Below are positions 58,026 to 64,000 of a stretch of DNA of 64,000 bases, piece after piece (the stretch's first letter is position 1; each line of letters starts with the position of its first letter). Position numbers and translations under genes: made by a program. The stretch spans positions 1-64,000 of the forward strand of contig LVLI01000023.1 of assembly GCA_001687465.1 (NCBI GenBank), read 5' to 3'. The notes below the pieces were generated by a model, which saw only the letters and a list, made by a program, of their open reading frames with translations, did no database searches and was not told where the DNA came from. Origin of the DNA: Halocafeteria seosinensis (Eukaryota; Sar; Bigyra; Bicosoecida).

Positions 58026-59506
58026 ATGCGAGCCTCCATTGCCCCCCAAGCTCTTGTTATAGGAGCCCTTTTGGCTGTCCACGTCACTTCAGTCAGAGCT
58101 CAAGGACTCCGCCCTTGGGCCATGAAGCAGCATGTGGATCCCCGTCTGGAAGACAGTGTCCAATGCTCGTTGCAAACATTGTGTCTCTGCAATGTACGCT
58201 CTGGGCCCAAGAAACTCATCAAGTGCCCCAGCACCAATGGCACCAACGTCGTGTAAGTACAACCATGATAATGAGCTCGAAGGGTTACTGTGAAGATGTG
58301 TATGCTTCCAGTGGGGTCGAAGGATTGGATATCGTCTCTATCGAAGAGGATGCCTTTGTGGATCTTCCTAACGCAGCAATCATGTAAGCGAAACAGTCTT
58401 TCCTTCGAAATAAAGGAGGAATACCTATATCCTGTGTACGTCTGTCTGGCTGTGTTTTCAGAGATCTGGCCAACAATCTACTCACCGAACTTCCCGCCAA
58501 ACTCTTCTTCAGTGTGAAGGGACTAGTTTCGCTGTAAGATATTTCTGATCCATCTCCTGGATCATAGCACATCACCCGTTACCGTCTATAACATGCAGGA
58601 GTCTTCAAGGGAACAAGCTCTTAAGCCTGCCAGGAACTCTGTTTTGGGAAAATGCGAATCTACAAGAGGTGTAAGGGAGTCAATTAGGGTACAGGAAGGG
58701 AATCATTCTATGCGTCATTAGATTGCTCTTGCAGGGATCTGCGATATAATAGCTTATCGGGGCTACCTAACGATTTACTCATTGGTCACTACAAACTGCA
58801 TACCTTGTAAGTTCAGCCTCTTTGACCATTTCACGTCTCTTCCTACATCGGTGGTATATTTCTCGGGGAATGACGCAGACTCGCATCTCAGAATAAGATC
58901 AGCGAGCTGGACTATGACGCTTTTGCGAATACCAACCTCACTCATATGTAAGTGTCACTAAGTGATCGATTAAGGTCTTTCTTGATCCTGGGTTGGTACA
59001 CTTGTGAGAATGCAGAGACTTGTTCGATAACACACTGGAAACCCTGCCTAAACAACTGTTTGACCCTTTGCATATCCCCTCGAGCCCAAGAAATGTTGTG
59101 TAAGGATATATTTTCGCCAGTGTGAGGCTTGAAGAACTTAGTAGTAATGATCTCTCACTCTTGCTCTACGCCGCAGAAACTTAACTGAGAACAGCATTGT
59201 ATACCTCCCCGCTGGAATATTTGACGGTGTGAGCGCGGACACGATGTAAGGTGGAATCGAACTTATCTACATCCAGCATGCTTACATATTGCTCTTAGTT
59301 CAAATGCATGCAGTGACCTCTCCCTCAACCCTGGGTCTCAATCTAGCAACTGCCCTCAAGGCACCGTATTTACTTACATCAAGTCTGGAGCATCGCAGAA
59401 GTTTTGTATGCAGGGTGCTACACCACCCCCAACTCCGCCGCCTCAGCCGTCAGTGCAGCCAAACGTAGCTACTCCGTCTCCGACGGCAACTGGCGCTAGT
59501 GGTTAG
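58026..59506 (+). CDS. Secreted leucine-rich repeat protein, cluster member 1
   Basis: Nine exons: 58026-58252, 58312-58383, 58462-58533, 58599-58670, 58735-58806, 58879-58947, 59016-59099, 59177-59245 and 59314-59506, giving 309 residues. A signal peptide (MRASIAPQALVIGALLAVHV) precedes a Cys-containing N-terminal cap (QCSLQTLCLCN...KKLIKCPS). Seven LRR-type segments follow, one per exon (DLANNLLTELPAKLFFSVKG, DLRYNSLSGLPNDLL). A C-terminal cap (NCPQGTVF...SGASQKFCM) comes next, then a Pro/Thr-rich tail. All introns are phase 2. The caps and the xLxxNxLxxLPxxxF consensus are those of extracellular LRR proteins that bind other molecules. No membrane span or GPI signal is obvious. Confidence 0.85.
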
Positions 59507-60151
59507 CACAGCATGAACTCATCCATTCCCTAGTGCTGGTGACGAAGCTGAAATATTGATTCGGAAGCACAACGATGGTATAAAAGTAATAATACTATGC
59601 TGGTAATTTACCGCGTCGATCACCACTCGTAAGACATCAGTCCTCACAGAATTGTGAGAAGCTGCACACTAGCGTAGGTTTGTTTCCCAACTAGAGTGCT
59701 ACGGCGTAAGTAAGAGTTGCTGTGTCATTCCAAATGCCAACTTTCAGAGCTCAACCTTATTCTCCAACTGTATTGGTCGATGCGGGGCAAAAATAGACCC
59801 AGAAATCGTCGGGTGGGAACTTCGCTTAGACCGACTCCTCTTCATCTGCCATCACAGGTTATAGGTCTTCTAGATTCCAAAGTCAGGCGAATATAGAGGT
59901 ACCCGGGAATTCAAGCAAGGCAGTGGTACGACTGTATCACAGAGTGGTTCACAGGATTGTGTTCCGCACTCTGTCGGCCGCAAGCATATCTTGCAACTGC
60001 TGTCTCAGACTCTCAGGCATTGTTGGTGGATAAACCGTTCAGTGTCCGACCGAATCTATCTCCCTTGTGCGTTTGGATAAAACCTGTCGATTCCCGCTTT
60101 TCGAAGCCTTGTTCCACGGCTGCGACAAGCAGCGAGTACACACAAAGAACG
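59507..60151. other. Intergenic between LRR genes 1 and 2
   Basis: No gene is seen; it should contain the terminator of gene 1 and the promoter of gene 2. Confidence 0.45.
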
Positions 60152-61700
60152 ATGAAGATTTCTACGACACAAGCTCTTTTCTTGGGAGCTATAGTGGTAG
60201 CTCCTGTTGCTTTCGTGGCAGGAGAAGGAATGTCTTCGCATAATTATGAAAGTGTCGCGAAATTCTTCGAAAACGGGGTCCAATGTTCCCCCTTCACTCT
60301 CTGTCGCTGCAATGCCACGGTTGGACCGAAGAAACTGGTAGAATGCCCTAGCACGAATGGAAGTAATGTCATGTAAGTCTATTGGCAGAATGTACATGCT
60401 CGTTTCAATTATGTCATTCTCTGCCCGCGGTGCAGTGGTGTCGAGGGCTTGCGAATTGTTTCTGTCGAGCGGGATGCCTTCCGCAACGTACCGAACGCAG
60501 AAATCATGTAAGGTCCACGTTTGTTGATCGAAGACTACCATGTATGCTGGGATCATTCGTAATGGTATTTTCACATTTCAGTGACTTGGCTGACAATTTA
60601 CTGAGAAAGTTGCCATCGGGTGTCTTTGATGGTGTCAACGCTCTAATCAAAGTGTAAGTGTTCAGAGAAAACACTTGGCAAGTTGCCGATGACAACAGTC
60701 ATTTTGCAATCGCTTTTTCTGCTTTCAGAATTCTCGATGGCAACCAACTGGTTAAGCTACCCCAAGCATTATTTTCGGGAAATCCGCACTTGAAGCTACT
60801 GTAAGTAGTACGTACCTGTTGAGCTGGCTGACCACTACACTGCGAGTTACCCACTCATGCAGCAACGTTGAGGGAAACTCACTCAAAGAATTGCCCAGTG
60901 ATGTTGTAGCGGGGCACAGCAACTTCCAGACCCTGTACGTGCTCTGGGATAGCGTCTCTGGTTTACGGTTATCGACGTATAGCTTTCTCACCTGCAGCCG
61001 GGCGGCTCGGAACCTGATAACGTCTTTACCACGTAGCGTTTTTCAGAAGACCAACTTGTCCACCATGTAAGAACCCCGACTTTTCGATCAGGCTTTCCAC
61101 TACGCTTTTCCACTAGCCTTGTCAACGAGGTTATACAGTGATATGCATGCGAACAAATTGGAGACCCTTCCTAATGGTCTCTTCCGCTCTATTCACATCT
61201 CATCGTTGCTACGGAACAGCGTGTAAGCGACCTAGTTCCACATTCCTGCGAAACATTTGACTACAGTGTTAAGTCAAGTCTGTGTGACCATGACCCGCGC
61301 AGAAACTTCACGGACAACAAACTTACCTACCTTCCTTGGGGTATTTTTGAGGGAATTAACGCCGACGTCATGTAAGCATACATGTACGGAGTTTGCCATA
61401 AGAGGAGTATGCACTGTTTCTCGTTGCAGTGACCTCGCTGATAATCCAGGGGCTCAAGCAAGAAATTGCCCCCAAGGGACCAAGTTTGCAGCCATTAAAC
61501 CAGGTGCATCCCAGAAGTTTTGCATGAATATGCATCCCTCTCCAGTCCCGAGCGCATCTGCAACACCTTTTGGAAGTGTAACCCCAACTACTCTACCCCC
61601 AAGTGAAACTCCACGCCCAAGTGGAACCGTCACCCCAACCAAATCGGTCAATGTCACTCAGTCTGTTACACCCTCTCCCGGTAAACAATCCAAAAAATAG
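60152..61700 (+). CDS. Secreted leucine-rich repeat protein, cluster member 2
   Basis: Nine exons: 60152-60372, 60436-60507, 60582-60653, 60729-60800, 60863-60934, 60998-61066, 61139-61222, 61303-61371 and 61430-61700, giving 333 residues. The signal peptide is MKISTTQALFLGAIVVAPVA, followed by the Cys cap (VQCSPFTLCRCNATVGPKKL). Repeats include DLADNLLRKLPSGVFDGVNA and NVEGNSLKELPSDVVAGHSN. The C-terminal cap NCPQGTKFAAIKPGASQKFC leads to a tail of about 50 residues rich in Pro, Ser and Thr, likely O-glycosylated, ending KQSKK. Exon lengths 2-8 (72, 72, 72, 72, 69, 84, 69) equal those of members 1 and 3. The sixth repeat (RAARNLITSLPRSVF) is less regular than in member 3. Confidence 0.85.
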
Positions 61701-62350
61701 CTGGAGTAACTTTCATATTCCGATGTGTTGTGTCAGTGGTGCAAGTGAGTACGCGTAAGTAGAACTGCAAACAGAGTTTCGAAGCAGTGTGAAGCCAACC
61801 GTGTTTCATTGTCCAGTACATGATACCTCCACCTTCATGTCGTACATACTTCCTTTGTATCTCTTCACGCACTCGCCTCTGAGCGCGCCTTCCTCTATTA
61901 CCCTACCAGCCGACAGATGCGGCCAATAGTCTATACACTCTAGTTCTACGTGGTACTGACCAATTGCCGTTACACGGTTTCTCGCGAGGTGCGGGCTCAG
62001 TTTCTACGTATGAACAGGGGTCACTTCGCCGTTTTGTCGCCAGTTATCTCGAATGCACGGCGAGTCGGCGACCTAGCGCGCTGCGGCTGCAGTGCGACTG
62101 CAGTGCGACTTCGCAAACCGTGCCTCACAAATCCTCATCCTGAGGTGTCTGTCTTATCCTACACCAGTTGGAAGTCCAGAGTAATATGACAGCATTGTGA
62201 GGACAAACAAGCCCTCAATCTCCTGTGAGGTGCAATTTAAGCTTATCCATTGCCTCGCTTGTGTTGCGCTAAGGTTTTTCGATATTCGATTTGCGGCGAC
62301 CGTCTCCTGGCTTCGAAGCGTGTTCTACGATCGGGACCGAGAACACAACA
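61701..62350. other. Intergenic between LRR genes 2 and 3
   Basis: A short repeat GCAGTGCGACT occurs twice at about 62088-62110. No gene is seen. Confidence 0.45.
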
Positions 62351-63882
62351 ATGCAGATTTCTTCGACGCAAGCTCTATTTCTAGGAGCTATTTTGGTGGC
62401 AGCTCCTGCTGCCTTCGTAGCAGGAGAAGGAATATTTTCCTCACATGATTATGAGAGCGTGGCAGACTTCTTCGAGGACGGTGTGCAATGCTCCCGCTTC
62501 ACGCTCTGCCGCTGTAATGCTACGGTTGGACCGAAGAAGCTGCTGCATTGCCCTAGCACAAACGGAACTGATGTCATGTAAGTCTATTAACAGTAAGAAC
62601 AAAGAGTCTCTGATCACGACATTCTATGATGGTGTACTCGTTTAGGCAGTGGTGTCGAAGGCTTGCGGATTGTTTCTGTCAAGCGCAATGCGTTCCACAA
62701 GGTGCCGAATGCGGAAAGCATGTAAGACTAGAATTCCAGCATATGACACCCGTACTTACACCCTGAAAAGCTGTTCTTAACTACAAAACTCAGAAACTTG
62801 GCAAATAACTTGCTGAAGACGTTGCCATCCGATGTATTTTCTGGAGTCAATGCTCTCGAAAAAGTGTAAGAGCACTAGAGCCATTCGCAGTGGTCCAAAC
62901 GCTAAGTTGCTATGAATTATGTCGGTCTTGAATGAGTGGCTGCAGGAGTCTCAACGGAAATCAATTGCTCGAGCTACCAGGTGGGTTGTTCAGGGAGAAC
63001 CGACACCTGAGCGAGCTGTACGTAGTGGGTTTGGACGTTTCCACAGCAACAGCGGTCTCACATGTTGATCCTATGCCGCAGTGACCTTCAACGGAACTCA
63101 TTAAACAAATTACCAGAAGATCTCGTTTTTGGACACACCGAATTTAAGACAATGTAAGTTTTCTGGTTGGATGAGTGACAATCCTTTTCCGAGTAGACCA
63201 ACATCTTATTGCAGGCGGGTGTCTCTGAATGGGATAGCTTCTTTGCCGCGTAACATTTTCCAAAAGACCAATCTTTCGTGCATGTAAGAGACCTGCGTTT
63301 CTCGCTTCCGCAACCAGAATGCCATCCTTTCAGTTCGGTACATACGTTGCAGTGATATGCAATTTAACAAATTGGAGACTCTCCCTAACGGCATATTCCG
63401 ATCAGTGCACATGCCAGAGGCCCCAAGCAGCTGTGTGTAGGTGAAATACATGTAGTGCGGGAGTGTCTTCTTAAACTGTCTTACTCAAATGTTGTTCCAC
63501 TTCTACAGGAATTTAACCGACAACAAACTCACATACCTTCCTTGGGGTATATTTGACGGTATCAGCGCCAGTGTTGTGTACGTTGACCCATGTACAGCTA
63601 CAAATTTCTAAATCTCAAATCACTTTCCCAACTGTTCGTGTCTGCAGTGGTCTTACTGACAACCCAGGGGCTCAGAAAAGGCACTGTCCTCAAGGGACCA
63701 AATTTGCTGCTATAAAGCCCGGAGCGTCGCAAAAATTTTGCATGAATATGCATCCTTCCCCCATCCCCACGCCTTCTGGGACTCCCTCAGCATCCATAAC
63801 TCCGACAGTAACCGTTTCTAGTGCACCTAGTGGGAGTGGGACACCCTTTCCTTCAGAGACAAGCCGAACTAAGAAGAAGTAG
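62351..63882 (+). CDS. Secreted leucine-rich repeat protein, cluster member 3
   Basis: Nine exons: 62351-62577, 62650-62721, 62794-62865, 62946-63017, 63082-63153, 63215-63283, 63353-63436, 63509-63577 and 63648-63882, giving 323 residues. The signal peptide MQISSTQALFLGAILVAAPA and the cap QCSRFTLCRCNATVGPKKLL are nearly those of member 2, so these two are the closest pair. Repeats include NLANNLLKTLPSDVFSGVNA, SLNGNQLLELPGGLFRENRH and DLQRNSLNKLPEDLVFGHTE. The C-terminal cap is HCPQGTKFAAIKPGASQKFC. The tail is again Pro/Ser/Thr-rich and ends SRTKKK, but its sequence differs from member 2. Two donors are GTACGT, the others GTAAG or GTAGG. Confidence 0.85.
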
Positions 63883-64000
63883 AATAAAGATCAGAGTGTA
63901 ATGATGGTGGTGATACCTGAATAGACGAGAAACATTGGTGCTCATGTAAAGTCAATTGTCGAGAACTTTTGTCTGCCTCGCTACCACACAGAGTACATTG
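63883..64000. other. 3' flank of the last LRR gene
   Basis: Short flank to the window end. No further feature is visible; the LRR cluster may continue beyond the window. Confidence 0.4.

Overview
This is nuclear DNA from a eukaryote. Nearly every gene is split by short introns, mostly 60-90 bp, with GTAAGT/GTATGT-type donors and CAG acceptors. Genes lie on both strands with small gaps, and some convergent pairs touch at their 3' ends. A kinesin-9, a TTLL4-type tubulin ligase and tubulin cofactor B point to a flagellated unicellular organism. A P2X channel, a cAMP-receptor-like GPCR, a Crinkler/RHS-type NTPase-nuclease, a ZIFL-type transporter and hexameric-type glutamate dehydrogenases fit a free-living protist or alga. 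I cannot name the lineage from the sequence. All exon models below were read by eye from splice sites and reading-frame phase.

Layout. 1-2767: Crinkler/RHS-like NTPase-nuclease gene, cut by the window start. 2768-5290: repeat-rich, gene-poor tract with an approx. 507-bp terminal-inverted-repeat element. 5295-7628: two small minus-strand genes. 8060-11095: kinesin-9. 11092-12769: an uncharacterised gene and a glutaredoxin (minus). 12770-14889: mostly empty, with one copy of a dispersed repeat. 14890-19063: three unassigned genes, two of them membrane proteins. 20432-21779: a secreted CULT-MRH fusion. 21999-26036: two divergent paralogous polytopic membrane proteins. 26794-31024: tubulin cofactor B converging on Enhancer of polycomb. 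31878-33332: secreted GLUG-repeat protein. 33766-35398: P2X receptor. 36085-38538: broken adenain-like protease of a Polinton-like or related virus next to a ZIFL-like transporter. 39669-42659: two unassigned genes. 43670-48200: TTLL4-like glutamylase and dUTPase. 48771-53267: tandem duplicate NADP-type glutamate dehydrogenases with a GLUG-repeat fragment between them. 53676-57428: cAMP-receptor-like GPCR and a secreted hydrolase-like protein. 58026-63882: three tandem secreted LRR genes, each with nine exons.

Themes. One group of genes serves the flagellum and tubulin (kinesin-9, TTLL, TBCB). A second serves sensing and the cell surface (P2X, GPCR, GLUG protein, LRR trio, hydrolase-like protein). 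A third shows mobile or viral input (Crinkler/RHS gene, terminal-inverted-repeat element, viral protease remnant, dispersed repeats). The most novel items are the CULT-MRH fusion, whose lectin site looks intact, and the LRR cluster, whose repeats are encoded by interchangeable 72-nt exons.
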